The notes: generated by a model not told the origin, from the letters alone. Shown: positions 8,526 through 20,919, numbered from the stretch's first letter. The stretch: 64,000 nucleotides of DNA from Campylobacter mucosalis (GCF_013372205.1 NZ_CP053831.1:248001-312000), one strand, 5' to 3'. Program-made: numbers and translations.

Positions 8526-9295
8526 AAAAATTGGTTGATTTTTCAAAATTTAGCTCAGTTAAAATCGGCGGAGTTTGTGAAGTTTTTGTGATAGAAAATG
8601 AAAATGAAATCCCACAAGATCACGTAATCATCGGCGGTGCAAACAATATTTTACTCTCATCAAATCCACCAAAATTAGCAATGCTTAGCCAAAATTTTGA
8701 CTATATAAAATTAAACGGCGAAATTTTAGAGGTTGGAGCAAGAACAAAGAGTGCCAAAATTTACAATTTTGCAAAATCAAATGACATTGCAAACTACGAA
8801 TTTTTAAAAAATATCCCTGGTACTCTTGGCGGATTAATCAAGATGAATGCCGGACTTTTAGGGTTTAGTATAAGCGATAATTTGCTTGAAATTTTAACTC
8901 CAAATGGCTGGATAGGGCGTGAAAATTTTGCATTTAGCTATAGGCATAGCGGGATAGAGTGTGCGATTTTAGCCGCTAGGTTTAAAATCTCAAATGGATT
9001 TAGCCTTAGTGCTTCAAATGAGTTTGAAAATAAGCGAAAAAATCAGCCAAATGGGGCTAGTTTTGGTAGCTGTTTTACAAACCCAAAAGGCGATTTTGCA
9101 GGGCGTTTAATAGAGGCTGTGGGACTTAAAGGGCATATCATTGGTGGTGCAAAATTTAGCGAAAAACACGCAAATTTTTTAATAAATTTTAACAACGCAA
9201 CATTTGATGACGCAATTAGCCTTATAAATCTAGCAAAACTGCGAGTATATGAAAATTTTGGCATAAATTTACAAACTGAAGTCGTGATACTCTAA
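8522..9295 (+). CDS. murB: UDP-N-acetylenolpyruvoylglucosamine reductase MurB
   Basis: FAD-dependent reduction of UDP-GlcNAc-enolpyruvate to UDP-MurNAc in peptidoglycan synthesis. The protein has 257 residues, the short epsilonproteobacterial form. It opens with FSSVKIGG and continues with VIIGGANNIL (FAD binding), FLKNIPGTLGGLIKMNAG, YRHSGIE, then ASFGSCFTNPKGDFAGRLIEAVGLKG. The Ser of the GSCF motif is the proton donor in type II MurB enzymes. The end HANFLINFNNAT is typical. The start overlaps the fliQ stop by four bases. Confidence 0.93.
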   Translation: MKKLVDFSKFSSVKIGGVCEVFVIENENEIPQDHVIIGGANNILLSSNPPKLAMLSQNFDYIKLNGEILEVGARTKSAKIYNFAKSNDIANYEFLKNIPGTLGGLIKMNAGLLGFSISDNLLEILTPNGWIGRENFAFSYRHSGIECAILAARFKISNGFSLSASNEFENKRKNQPNGASFGSCFTNPKGDFAGRLIEAVGLKGHIIGGAKFSEKHANFLINFNNATFDDAISLINLAKLRVYENFGINLQTEVVIL

Positions 9296-9301
9296 GATAA
9301 A

Positions 9302-9748
9302 ATGCAACAACTTTTAACAGAACTTTTTACAACTTTTATAGTTTTTATGTCCATTGTCATCTTTGCCGTGTATAAATCAAAAAAAGAAAAAAGCCAAAAT
9401 TTAAAGGAATTTAGTGATTTTTTTGGCGTATCTGGAGATAGTTTTATTGAAATTTGTAACAATCTAGCCAAAGATAAAAAGATAAAAATCATAAATAAAA
9501 ATATGAGTGTTAGCGAGTTTGTGAGCGTTTTGGGCGTAGAGAATTTTAAAACCCAAATAAAAAGCGATGAAATTTTAGATCAAAAATCAATAAGCGAGTG
9601 TGTAAAAGCTCTAAAAGAGCCACTGACACTTGGAATTTACGCGTTAAAGGATGGCGATTATTACGCATTTTTGCTTAATAAAACCGAGCTTTTTGTGGCA
9701 ATTAACCTAGCTAATAACCTAGGCGAAAGTATTATCTTTTGCGATTAA
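9302..9748 (+). CDS. Conserved hypothetical single-pass membrane protein
   Basis: A 148-residue protein with one N-terminal transmembrane helix (about residues 5-25, LLTELFTTFIVFMSIVIFAVY), a lysine-rich stop-transfer stretch, and a soluble domain with no motif I recognise. It lies six bases after murB and about 90 bases before recA, the place held by Cj1674 in C. jejuni, so it looks like a genus-conserved gene. The topology suggests a cytoplasmic C-terminal domain. Function is unknown. Confidence 0.6.
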   Translation: MQQLLTELFTTFIVFMSIVIFAVYKSKKEKSQNLKEFSDFFGVSGDSFIEICNNLAKDKKIKIINKNMSVSEFVSVLGVENFKTQIKSDEILDQKSISECVKALKEPLTLGIYALKDGDYYAFLLNKTELFVAINLANNLGESIIFCD

Positions 9749-9841
9749 AGTCTGATTATAAGAGATAAAATTTTACCCAAAAACAGCATTTATTAAATTT
9801 TTTTTAGATAAAATCAAAAGAAATTTCTAACAAGGTAAAAT

Positions 9842-12424
<2,583 letters not shown>

Positions 12425-12428
<4 letters not shown>

Positions 12429-13243
12429 GAATATTTTATTTATTATTTATATTTTTTGGACTGCTTTTTGGTAGAGAAAACCCGTTTTTACCGACATCTG
12501 AGCTAAATACTAGTGTTATGAGCACGAATTTAAAAGATAGCTTTGAAGAATTTCATAAACAAGAGATAAATTTTCCAACTAACGCAAATTTGCTACTAGA
12601 TGTATCGTTTAGTTACAGGGTTGATGACGGAAGCATAAAGCATAAACGCATTGATATAAATAAAACCATCGATAAAAACGCCAAATACATTCTAATAAAA
12701 GAGCAAGCACCACAAGAGATGGCTAAAAATTTAGACGTGTCAGTTACGATACCAAAGCCAGTAGCACAGGATATAAACATCACAAAAGATACGATAAAAC
12801 GAGATACAATAGCTCAAATAGCCGTCCCAAGTGTGACGCACATAGATTTAGGGGTAAATGCTAAGAAACAAGATGTAAATATCTCTAAAAAGAGCAAAAA
12901 AACGGAGCTTGATGTAAAATTTAAGAGCAAAAATGAGATAAAAAATGACGTTAAATTTTTAAATTTTATAGACTTTAAAATAGATGATTTACTGATGAAA
13001 ATCAACACAAAAGATAAGGTCATAAAACACTTTGCGTATGATAAACATAAGATTGTTATTGACTTTAAGCAACCCCATACAGCCTTTAAAACAAAAACGA
13101 TAAAGCTGGAAAATAAGGCGTTTAAAAATGTAACTATCGGATGGCATAAAAATAGCTACCGAGTAGTAATAGAGCTTAACGATAGATACAAATATACCCT
13201 AAAAAATAGTGATAATGGGTATGAAGTGGAGCTTAAAAAGTAG
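12425..13243 (+). CDS. AMIN-domain periplasmic protein
   Basis: A 272-residue exported protein with a signal peptide (about 1-16, IFYLLFIFFGLLFG). A long, polar, low-complexity linker with many lysines and isoleucines follows (about 30-175). The C-terminal domain (about 180-272) has the alternating strand pattern of an AMIN domain, including IDFKIDDLLMKI, DKHKIVIDFKQP and NSYRVVIELNDRYKYTL. AMIN domains bind peptidoglycan. The equivalent C. jejuni gene (Cj1670) encodes a periplasmic glycoprotein. It overlaps the DivIC-like gene by four bases, suggesting a cell-wall or division role. Confidence 0.65.
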
Positions 13244-13271
13244 TTTTAAGCAATAAATTAGCTTTTTTTGA

Positions 13272-13277
13272 TATAAT
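13272..13277 (+). promoter_or_regulatory. -10 element of the tRNA-Ser promoter
   Basis: TATAAT preceded by a T-rich tract at 13262-13269, with the tRNA beginning 18 bases downstream. This matches the sigma-70 promoters of Campylobacter, which have a strong -10 and a T-rich upstream region instead of a -35 box. Confidence 0.7.
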
Positions 13278-13294
13278 GCCACTTTTATTTTCTT

Positions 13295-13385
13295 GGACAG
13301 ATGGGTGAGCGGCTGAAACCACACCCCTGCTAAGGGTGCAGCTCTTAATCGGGGCTCGAGGGTTCAAATCCCTCTCTGTCCGCCA
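13295..13385 (+). tRNA. serX: tRNA-Ser (anticodon GCU)
   Basis: A 91-base class II tRNA ending in an encoded CCA. The acceptor arms GGACAGA (13295-13301) and TCTGTCC (13375-13381) pair fully. The anticodon stem CACCC/GGGTG encloses the loop CTGCTAA with anticodon GCT at 13329-13331. A long variable arm follows, as expected for serine, and the T-loop is GGTTCAAATCC. It is the left boundary of the island that follows, because decayed integrase coding sequence begins about 220 bases downstream in the same orientation. Confidence 0.97.
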
Positions 13386-13606
13386 CTGCTTAAAGAATTA
13401 CAGAGAAACTACCAGTAAGTTATAGCAAACAACTCCCGATTTTAACGATATTTTAAAAGATTTTTCTATAAAATTACAGCAATAAAAAGAAAGATAAAGA
13501 AAGGTCTAGCAAGTATTTTTATGCTGACTTTTTAGCTGACTAATCCATAAAAACAGCAAAAATTCAAAAAATAGTCAGCAAAAACCAAAAAATTAAAAGG
13601 GTGGAA

Positions 13607-13850
13607 ATGCCTAAACTATCAGCTCAACTAACAAAAATTTAAAGCCAAAAGTCAGGGTGTATTTTGTAAGTGATAGCGATACCTTGCTTATAAAATAATG
13701 CCAAATGGTTCAAAAATTTTCATCTATAAATTTAAAGACCCATAATAAATGAAAGCTATAGGGAAGCGAAATGAGCTTAAAAAACGATAGTAAGCGGAGA
13801 ATATATAAAAGAGAGTGGAGCGGATACATTTAAGGCTGTATTTGAAAATT
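13607..13850 (+). pseudogene. Decayed tyrosine-recombinase (P4-type) integrase fragment
   Basis: Three reading frames in succession give recognisable pieces of the N-terminal (DUF4102) part of a tRNA-targeting integrase. They are MPKLSAQLTKI from the ATG at 13607, then NLKPKVRVYFVSDSDTLLIK, then MPNGSKIFIYKFKDP, then EMSLKND, and finally DTFKAVFENLLKF. The usual order in intact proteins is a pKLt opening, the dgLyl-v-pnGsK-fiykfr core and the TFkdva-eWL linker. Frameshifts and stops break it, and the catalytic domain is missing. It sits just after tRNA-Ser in the same orientation, the normal place for such an integrase. Confidence 0.75.
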
Positions 13851-14150
13851 TGTTAAAATTTCATCTAGGACATATCTTTGATATTTGTTTTTTAGATTTA
13901 AATTTAAAAACTCTCTAAAAGACATGGTGTTTAGATGATATTTTACTACCCTTCTACTTAGATCGGCTCCATTTATATCAAGTTCCAAGTTTGATCTATT
14001 ATGGTTTTATATGAGATGAGCACTTTTTATTTTATGTATCTCATCTATTAAATGCTCAAAGTCTAGCGCAAACTCATAAAGAGATGTGGCCGTAAAGACG
14101 GGACTTTTTACCTACACCACGTTGCTCTAATATTTTTCTTAGATAGTTTT
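13830..14150 (-). pseudogene. Decayed AAA ATPase (AAA_14/DUF4143 family) fragment
   Basis: Reverse-strand reading from about 14145 gives a Walker A-like piece, ILEQRGVGKKSRL. After a frame change it gives TSLYEFALDF, then Walker B IDEIHKIK, a TAA stop, and then the long open stretch GADLSRRVVKYHLNTMSFRE and FLNLNLKNKYQRYVLDEIL. These blocks occur in this order in intact AAA_14 ATPases. Here the spaces between them are shortened, so it is a deleted and frameshifted relic. It belongs to a different branch from the intact DUF4143 ATPase at 20920-22134. Confidence 0.75.
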
Positions 14151-14280
14151 ATTATTCGTTGAAAAATATTGTCAAATTTATCTATTCTTTTATTTAGATT
14201 GATATATGCATTTTGCAATTTTAGATTTTATTTGTTGAATTTAATATATAAATTAAACTTTTTATAGTAATAAAATTGCA

Positions 14281-16254
14281 TTAATTAATAAACCCTTTGT
14301 TGCGCCATCTTCTGCCATTAACCAAATCTTCAAAATTTGCATTACTAAGTATTAATTTGTCTGCATGTTCCATTATGATAATTTGTGGATTTATGCCGGT
14401 TTGCTCGTATGTATTTTTACAAAAATCAACAAGTTGATCAAATAAATTAGTCACGGCTCTTAAGTCCTCATCCACACTATCTTTCTTTTCTCCGTTGCCA
14501 ACCTTTTTGGCATCAAAGTCGGTGTCAATATCTTTTGCGGGAAAATAAACTTGGCTTGGCTGATCTAAAAATAAAATGGGAGGAACTATTGATTTATCCC
14601 CTAGGCTACAAAAATACTTATGCATAGATAAAAATAATGTAATATGACTATATAGCCAATTTGCACCACTTCCCATAGAACGTAAATAAACCTTGTTATG
14701 ATTTCGTTCGTGCCAAAGCTCAAAATTTTCTAGAGAAAATTTTAGGTTTATGGGTTTATAAGATTCTTCAAAATCGAATTTAGAGCCAATTTCATTCATT
14801 GTTTTTTCTATAAATTGCGTAGCTTCTCTCATATTTTTTTCTACATTAAAGTTTGTTAGTAATATTTTTTCAAGTTCGCTAATTCTATTTTTGATATCTT
14901 GTATCTGCTTATCTATATCAAAAGTGATTTGGTTTAATATGTTCTCTAGCGTGGCTTCTAGTTTTAGTTTTATTTTAAGCGCTTGTTCTTGCAGGCTTCT
15001 ATTTCTAGCCAAATTTAAAGATATGTCTTTAATGCTTTTAACTCTTGATTTTCTGCTTTTTATTTCAATATCTATTTTATTTATACTATCTTCAATGTCT
15101 TTCTTGTCTGATATAAATGAGCTTATTAAGTATGTAGATTTTGCAAGCTCCGTATTTAACCACTCTATTGCATCAATTAGCTCGTTTGATTCTTTATAAA
15201 TATTATCGTTATATGTATGACAAAATGGGCATTTAGATATTTTTATAGACACAGCATTGTAGTTTGATAACTCCTGTATAGTATTAAAATATTCTTTCGT
15301 GTTAGTAGTAGAAGAATTTATATCCTTTAGCCTAGATTGCAACAATCTTTTATCTGCATACAGTTTATTGATTTCGCTTTCAAGTCCATTCAACTCTTCT
15401 ATGCTAGTGTTCGACTCATAGTCAACAATTATACTTACGTTGTTTAGTCTATCTAATGTGTTTGCCGGATCTTTTAATATATCAACAGCACTATCTTGTA
15501 ATAAATGGTGATTTGTTAATATAAAATACTCTTTTAATAGTCTTTCTATAGCATCTGTGTTTTTACTATTTTGCTCCGCTATCTGAGGTTGTTTGCCTTG
15601 TAACACTTTGAGTTCTCTTTGTGCTTCTGATAGTTTTTGTTTTATTATAAAGTAATCTTGATTGACAAAACCTGCAAATATTTTAAACTGCTCTATAGTC
15701 TGTTCTCTTTTTTCTTTTTCGTCAAATCTATAAAACAATGAATGATTATTGGCTATTAAATTTTGTTGTTGTAATAGGAAAGAAACAATATTTCTAATGG
15801 AAGGTTTTTCTTTTTTTCTTCCACGGATATCCTTTGACATTAAGCCTTCGTCTGTATCATCTATATTAAGTCCAAAATATTTTCCGAGATTGTCCTTAAA
15901 ATCGTTTAAAGACATAAAATATTTATTATCAAAAAATTTAGCATTAATAGATTTTATATCTATGGATTCGGATGTATTTTTTAAAAACGCCCTGTTGTCT
16001 GCCGGTTTTCTAGCGGTTATTAAGTAATTATCTTTTATTTTTAAAACTAAAAAATAAATATCTGCTCTTTCAGTTATAACTCCATAAGGTATTGCAGACT
16101 CACTACCTCCAAAACAGTAGTCAAATATAGAGATAATCGCACTTTTGCCAGAAGATGATTTGCCTGTTATGATATTTACTCCTTCAGCAAATTCAAGATA
16201 GTGCAAGCTTTCATCTTTATCTACAATCCCTATATATTTTACATATCCTCTCAT
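14281..16254 (-). CDS. ABC-3C system ATPase (DUF3732-type, Rad50-like)
   Basis: A 657-residue SMC/Rad50-like ATPase, the core of an ABC-three-component conflict system. Walker A GKSSSGKS is at residues 31-38. Long helical coiled-coil arms (about 185-330 and 355-480) flank a CPFC motif at 342-345 that resembles a Rad50 zinc hook. The signature-like SMGSGANW is at 526-533 and Walker B LFLDQP at 561-566. It is the last gene of four and overlaps the middle component by four bases. By analogy it senses or clamps DNA or phage structures and controls the effectors. That role is inference. Confidence 0.8.
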   Translation of the reverse strand: MRGYVKYIGIVDKDESLHYLEFAEGVNIITGKSSSGKSAIISIFDYCFGGSESAIPYGVITERADIYFLVLKIKDNYLITARKPADNRAFLKNTSESIDIKSINAKFFDNKYFMSLNDFKDNLGKYFGLNIDDTDEGLMSKDIRGRKKEKPSIRNIVSFLLQQQNLIANNHSLFYRFDEKEKREQTIEQFKIFAGFVNQDYFIIKQKLSEAQRELKVLQGKQPQIAEQNSKNTDAIERLLKEYFILTNHHLLQDSAVDILKDPANTLDRLNNVSIIVDYESNTSIEELNGLESEINKLYADKRLLQSRLKDINSSTTNTKEYFNTIQELSNYNAVSIKISKCPFCHTYNDNIYKESNELIDAIEWLNTELAKSTYLISSFISDKKDIEDSINKIDIEIKSRKSRVKSIKDISLNLARNRSLQEQALKIKLKLEATLENILNQITFDIDKQIQDIKNRISELEKILLTNFNVEKNMREATQFIEKTMNEIGSKFDFEESYKPINLKFSLENFELWHERNHNKVYLRSMGSGANWLYSHITLFLSMHKYFCSLGDKSIVPPILFLDQPSQVYFPAKDIDTDFDAKKVGNGEKKDSVDEDLRAVTNLFDQLVDFCKNTYEQTGINPQIIIMEHADKLILSNANFEDLVNGRRWRNKGFIN

Positions 16255-16727
16255 AGTTCATTAACTCCTAGCATTTTATATATGGTAACAATGTCTAAAT
16301 CTTTAAAAATATTATGCAGTTTGCAGCAAGCATTATGTGCATCCTTTAAATTATTATGTATGCTTTTGCTTGGTTTTATAAATTTGACAGACAAATCACT
16401 TTCTATAAGTAGCATTCCGTTATCTATAGCATACTGTATGCAAGAATTGGTTAAATCCTTGTACCTTTTAACTCGTATGGTAAGTCCAAATAGATTTTTT
16501 CTCTTGTCCTTATCTCTTGTATTTGCAAAAGTATATATAGTACTGCTTTTTTTGGAATTTTTTATATTTTTTCTACTAATATCATTTAGAACAAGTGGTA
16601 GGACAAGATATGCTAAAAGTATATTTTTAGGAGTTTGCGGTAATTTTTCATAAAAAGATACAATAAGCGGTGTAAATATAAAAGAGTTATTATTTAGTCT
16701 ATAAATACTATCTATAAAAGTGCTCAT
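16251..16727 (-). CDS. ABC-3C middle component
   Basis: A small protein (158 residues from the ATG at 16727) with the look of the ABC-3C middle component: a short helical N-terminus, LPLVLNDISRKNI early, and a predicted winged-helix-like second half. I chose the ATG at 16727 because GGAAG lies five bases upstream and it overlaps the previous gene's stop as ATGA; a TTG at 16739 would add four residues. Middle components bridge the ATPase and the effector. The call depends strongly on its neighbours. Confidence 0.65.
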   Translation of the reverse strand: MSTFIDSIYRLNNNSFIFTPLIVSFYEKLPQTPKNILLAYLVLPLVLNDISRKNIKNSKKSSTIYTFANTRDKDKRKNLFGLTIRVKRYKDLTNSCIQYAIDNGMLLIESDLSVKFIKPSKSIHNNLKDAHNACCKLHNIFKDLDIVTIYKMLGVNEL

Positions 16728-17851
16728 TTTAGCTTCCAAACAATCTTTTTATCATTTTTGTTACTATCATCATCTGCCATTTGATGAACCATTCCGTTTT
16801 TAAAGCTAATTGTCGTATCTCTAAAATTTAAAAAATTTGGAGAATTCATAGCCATTATATCATCATAAAAATCCTGAGAATCTTTAGTTATACGCAACTG
16901 ATCGCAATTTCTACTAGCCTTTCTATGTTGTGCCTTGTATACTTCATATATATCGCTTTGATATTTTTCATAATCCGAAGGCTCAAATGCATATTTAGCA
17001 AGTTCATCGCTAATTAATTTTGTTGAATATAAAAAATCGTGTATAGCATCAATTTTTACATCATAGTATTCTATGTCTTCAATTTTTTTAATAAAAGTAT
17101 GACTATCATACTCTAAATTGTCTATTTTTTGCCTATCTATTTTTATGTTTGGAAAAGTAATATCTTTAGCCATCATATTATTTGCTATATTTTTTGCTCT
17201 TTTTTGAAAATCATCATATTTTATAACCCATTGATTTAATACTTTTGATGGTTCTAATATATATCCAAGCAAGGCATTTATAAAGTCCTCTTTTTCAGAA
17301 TGTGCTATTGGATACGCCGCCGTATCCAATAGTTTTTTATATATCTTATCAGACTTTTCATATGAATTAATTATCACAAATTTTGATAGTAAATCCAGCA
17401 GTAGCTCTTTTCTTGACTCATCCATTACGTAGTTTAAAAGTTCTTTTGTGGTACTAGATTGGTTTTGCTTTGATATAAAATTATCATAGATTAGTTGAAG
17501 TATATTATACTTTTCATTATTGCTCTTATCGTTCCATCCATTTAGGTATGTATTACTTGACATATCTTGCGTAGTTAGCAAAATAAGATTTTTATAGCTT
17601 GTAATTTCTCTATTTTTCATCCAATTTTGTAGCGTTTTCCAAAAATTATGATCAAGGTCTGTTAGACTACTACTATAGTCTTTAATCTCTATTTGTGTTA
17701 TATTTTCATCACTAAAAATAGTAACATCGCCATATTTTTCTATATATACACTTTCCCCATCAGTCATCTCAAAGCATTTTTGAAGTGCTACACAAAATTG
17801 GAATAAAAATCCGCCAACTTGCTTTGTTGCATCATTTGCCATTTTGTTCAT
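16724..17851 (-). CDS. ABC-3C third component with restriction-endonuclease-like (DUF4297/CAP4-type) N-terminus
   Basis: A 375-residue protein. The N-terminal region has the order typical of PD-(D/E)xK-fold modules in conflict proteins: GGFLFQFCVALQKCF, then YIEKYGDVTIF (Asp42), then ITQIEIKDY (Glu55, Lys57). This gives a D...ExK triad preceded by the phage-defence hallmark Q. The remainder (about 100-375) is helical and unassigned. The start at 17851 is preferred over 17875 because AAGGAAG lies six bases upstream. It overlaps the SIR2 gene end by 20 bases. The likely role is DNA cleavage, or a scaffold using an inactive nuclease fold; activity is not proven by sequence. Confidence 0.65.
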   Translation of the reverse strand: MNKMANDATKQVGGFLFQFCVALQKCFEMTDGESVYIEKYGDVTIFSDENITQIEIKDYSSSLTDLDHNFWKTLQNWMKNREITSYKNLILLTTQDMSSNTYLNGWNDKSNNEKYNILQLIYDNFISKQNQSSTTKELLNYVMDESRKELLLDLLSKFVIINSYEKSDKIYKKLLDTAAYPIAHSEKEDFINALLGYILEPSKVLNQWVIKYDDFQKRAKNIANNMMAKDITFPNIKIDRQKIDNLEYDSHTFIKKIEDIEYYDVKIDAIHDFLYSTKLISDELAKYAFEPSDYEKYQSDIYEVYKAQHRKASRNCDQLRITKDSQDFYDDIMAMNSPNFLNFRDTTISFKNGMVHQMADDDSNKNDKKIVWKLK

Positions 17852-20678
17852 TTGTTGCTTCCTTACTTTTTTCATTAAGCAATTTCTCTATATCTTCGGC
17901 TGCGCTTATTAAAGCAATATATTGATTATCTCTTTTTATTGTCTCTATGTCATTTATTAGCTCTTTTTTTAATTCCGGCATAATACTATTTGCAAATAAA
18001 ATAAATTTCAGCTCTAACGTATATTTGCTTATTTTTGTATTTGCATCAAGAAGTTCTTTTGAATATTCTATTATTAGTTTTTGTATATCTTCCGTTGATA
18101 TTGGATAAAATCTTATTAAAAACGAAGATGTAATTAAAATTTGTTCTTCTATGTGATATTGTTTTAGACTACTTATAAAATTTTTTATTTTATGTATATT
18201 ATCAAATTTTTTATCTTGATTTATTAGTATACTAAACATCTTAGTAAACAATTGAGAATTATCTGGTGCTGAAAAATTGTGATAGTTGAGTTTGCCGAAC
18301 ATAAATAACTCTATCCATGAATATATAGTATCTTGTAAATTTTCTACATCAATATTTTCTTTATTTAAATAATATTGATTGACAACAAACATATTCATAG
18401 ACTCATATTCATTTAGTGTTAAGATGCCACTCCTTAACATATCATTAAATCTATCAATAATTCCTTTAAACGTATCTTTGCAAACTTTAATTTTTGAAGA
18501 CATAATCAGAAAGTTATTTAAAAACTCAGTATCGTTATTGAATGCTATTTTGCCATCCAATCTATCTATAATATTATCAAATATTTGCAAGATAATATTT
18601 TTGTTATTATTATCTAGATTATCGATTAAAAACATATTATTGCCAAAATATCTATTTAAAATATTTTTTAATTCATTACTTTTGAAATATCTAATAGCTC
18701 TAAGATATATTAAATTCCCTAAAAAATTATTGTTTACTAAATCTATATTGTCATCTTTAATAAAATTTATTGAAGGGTGCATAAGATACAAATTATTTTG
18801 ATATTTTTCTTTATTCTTAAGATATATTAATCCTATTCCAAAATATACAAGAAGTGTGTTTACTGCACTTTTATATACTTCCTTGACAGTATTAGAAAAT
18901 TCAATTGTTAAGCTATAGCTATTTATAAGTGTATCTATTTGATACAATAATGTTGGCGTTATTTCTATTTCATTGTTCAAGGATGAGCCGCCTTTTTCAT
19001 ATAAAAAATAATCATTTAAAATTTTCATTTCCACATTTTTAATATCTATTAGCATCTTATTCAAAGTTGCATCCAAATTTACTAGAGGACTTAAAACTAT
19101 CCTATGGCTTTTTGGTATTTTTAATATGGACTCTTGTAGATCTATTTTCCTTGCTTCCTCAAGATAACTTTCTATAAGTTGGTCTCTTTCCTTAGAATCC
19201 GTATAATTAAATACACATTTTGTTTTATTAAATTCACTAATAAACCAAACTTTATAGTTTTTATTTTTAAATGCATTTTTTGATACTTTCTTTAAAGTAC
19301 TATAGTACTCCTCAAATTGACCATTTTGATAAAGCAAAAAAGCTTTTCTAAGCTCTTTTTCATCACTCATATTATCATCAAATGAAATTTTAGTGATTTC
19401 ATTTTCTAAGGCTTTATAGTCAAATGCGAATAGGTGATTGTGGATTGCTTTATATTCTCCTTTCGACTCTGACGTTTTACATATTTTTAGTCTCGTTCCA
19501 TTCAATACTTTTATTGCTTCTTTAGTAAATTCTTTGAAGTTATTGATATCTATTTTGTCGCTATTTATAACTATTTCATTGTTTTGTTGATCATAGCAAA
19601 TTTCTTTACTCTTATATAATCCAAAAGCATTACGCATTATATTAACAAATTCATTAGGCAATATATACTTATAGTCATCAAAAATGCCAATCAACTCTTT
19701 AATAGTCTCTGCGAAGTTATTTTCTTTATTTTTAATAAGCTCTAAAAATGAGTATAGTTGCTTACTTTTTTCTTCATTAAATAAAGTATTGGCACTGGAT
19801 GAAATATCCGTATAATATAAAATAAATATATTTTTATTTTTATAATATTCAAATTCTTGATAATCAAATTTGCAGCCTGTTTTTATAAAATATATAGGTT
19901 TAATATTTGCGGCTTTGGAATTTACCCAAGATATGATTTGGCGTACATTGTAATCACTCAATGAATACCCCAACATTACAACTACATTTGTTGAAAATAT
20001 ACTTTTTATATAGTTGTAAATCAGTGGAAATTTTTCATCATATAACAAATAATCACTTTCCTTTAAAACTATATTTTTATTATTAAAATCTCCATGCATT
20101 TTTATAAATTTGGCAAAGCCACTACCACATCCCATGTCTTTATCACACGCAATAGTATCAAAAAATACACCTTCATCAGCAATGCTCTCTTCAAACATGC
20201 TATCCCAATTTGTAGTGATTAAATTACGTAAATTTAGATTAACAATCTTTCTATGAATTTCATTTGCTTTTAGTTTGACCGGTATTAATTCCATCAATGC
20301 TTCATAGTATATATTTTCACCGTATTGGTTATAAAATATTTCGGCCAATTTTAAAAGGTCTGTTTCTTTTGTTTTATTGAATTTTTTTAATTTTTCCCTG
20401 ATATTATCAAATATTGAGATATTAGTTGGGTTTTCTGTAGTAGATTTTATATACTGATTAAAAGAATTTTCAATTAATTTCAACAAATCTTCTTCATTAA
20501 CCTCTTCTAATTTATTCAATCTTTTCCTTATATTTTTTTCCAATCCATCAGCCGTAGGCGCACCAGATGCCACACTTACACCAGCGCCAGCAAAAATTGT
20601 TAAAAAATTTTCATTTTCTGCTTTTCTGATATTTTGGAGAGATTCTTGTAAAAAAATATTATATTGCTCATTGTTCAT
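17832..20678 (-). CDS. SIR2-domain effector of the ABC-3C system
   Basis: A 948-residue protein with an N-terminal SIR2-like domain. The NAD-binding FAGAGVSVASGAP is near residues 29-41, TTNWD at 155-159 and KMHGD at 193-197. These are the motifs of SIR2 effectors that hydrolyse NAD+ in anti-phage defence. The long C-terminal half is helical, perhaps a repeat-type sensor, with no motif I can name. The start at 20678 has AAAGGA six bases upstream; an in-frame start at 20732 lacks one. It is the first gene of the four-gene unit. NAD depletion as the output is inferred from the family. Confidence 0.8.
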   Translation of the reverse strand: MNNEQYNIFLQESLQNIRKAENENFLTIFAGAGVSVASGAPTADGLEKNIRKRLNKLEEVNEEDLLKLIENSFNQYIKSTTENPTNISIFDNIREKLKKFNKTKETDLLKLAEIFYNQYGENIYYEALMELIPVKLKANEIHRKIVNLNLRNLITTNWDSMFEESIADEGVFFDTIACDKDMGCGSGFAKFIKMHGDFNNKNIVLKESDYLLYDEKFPLIYNYIKSIFSTNVVVMLGYSLSDYNVRQIISWVNSKAANIKPIYFIKTGCKFDYQEFEYYKNKNIFILYYTDISSSANTLFNEEKSKQLYSFLELIKNKENNFAETIKELIGIFDDYKYILPNEFVNIMRNAFGLYKSKEICYDQQNNEIVINSDKIDINNFKEFTKEAIKVLNGTRLKICKTSESKGEYKAIHNHLFAFDYKALENEITKISFDDNMSDEKELRKAFLLYQNGQFEEYYSTLKKVSKNAFKNKNYKVWFISEFNKTKCVFNYTDSKERDQLIESYLEEARKIDLQESILKIPKSHRIVLSPLVNLDATLNKMLIDIKNVEMKILNDYFLYEKGGSSLNNEIEITPTLLYQIDTLINSYSLTIEFSNTVKEVYKSAVNTLLVYFGIGLIYLKNKEKYQNNLYLMHPSINFIKDDNIDLVNNNFLGNLIYLRAIRYFKSNELKNILNRYFGNNMFLIDNLDNNNKNIILQIFDNIIDRLDGKIAFNNDTEFLNNFLIMSSKIKVCKDTFKGIIDRFNDMLRSGILTLNEYESMNMFVVNQYYLNKENIDVENLQDTIYSWIELFMFGKLNYHNFSAPDNSQLFTKMFSILINQDKKFDNIHKIKNFISSLKQYHIEEQILITSSFLIRFYPISTEDIQKLIIEYSKELLDANTKISKYTLELKFILFANSIMPELKKELINDIETIKRDNQYIALISAAEDIEKLLNEKSKEATNEQNGK

Positions 20679-20919
20679 ATTGGTTCCTTTATTAAGAATT
20701 ATATCGAAACATAGAGTATTTTTCACATACATGGCTTCAACAACATCAACAATTTATAATATGGACATAATATGTCTTAATGCTACATATTTGTATTTAA
20801 TCCTGTTTTTAGCTATAAAAGCTATCTTTTTTGTTAGCCAGCTGAGCCAATGTGATGTCTTGCTTACGCTTTTAGGTTGTTTTGCAAGCTCATTTTTGGC
20901 GGACTGTTTATGCTCTTGT

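Noticed and set aside
20679-20919. Short frames between the SIR2 gene and the DUF4143 ATPase, including one of 67 codons at 20754-20957 and a KRKQDITLAQLANKK-like peptide in another frame
   Set aside because: The peptide faintly recalls a helix-turn-helix start, but it is broken by stops, has no start signal, and the 67-codon frame overlaps the ATPase gene. It could be a relic of an island regulator.
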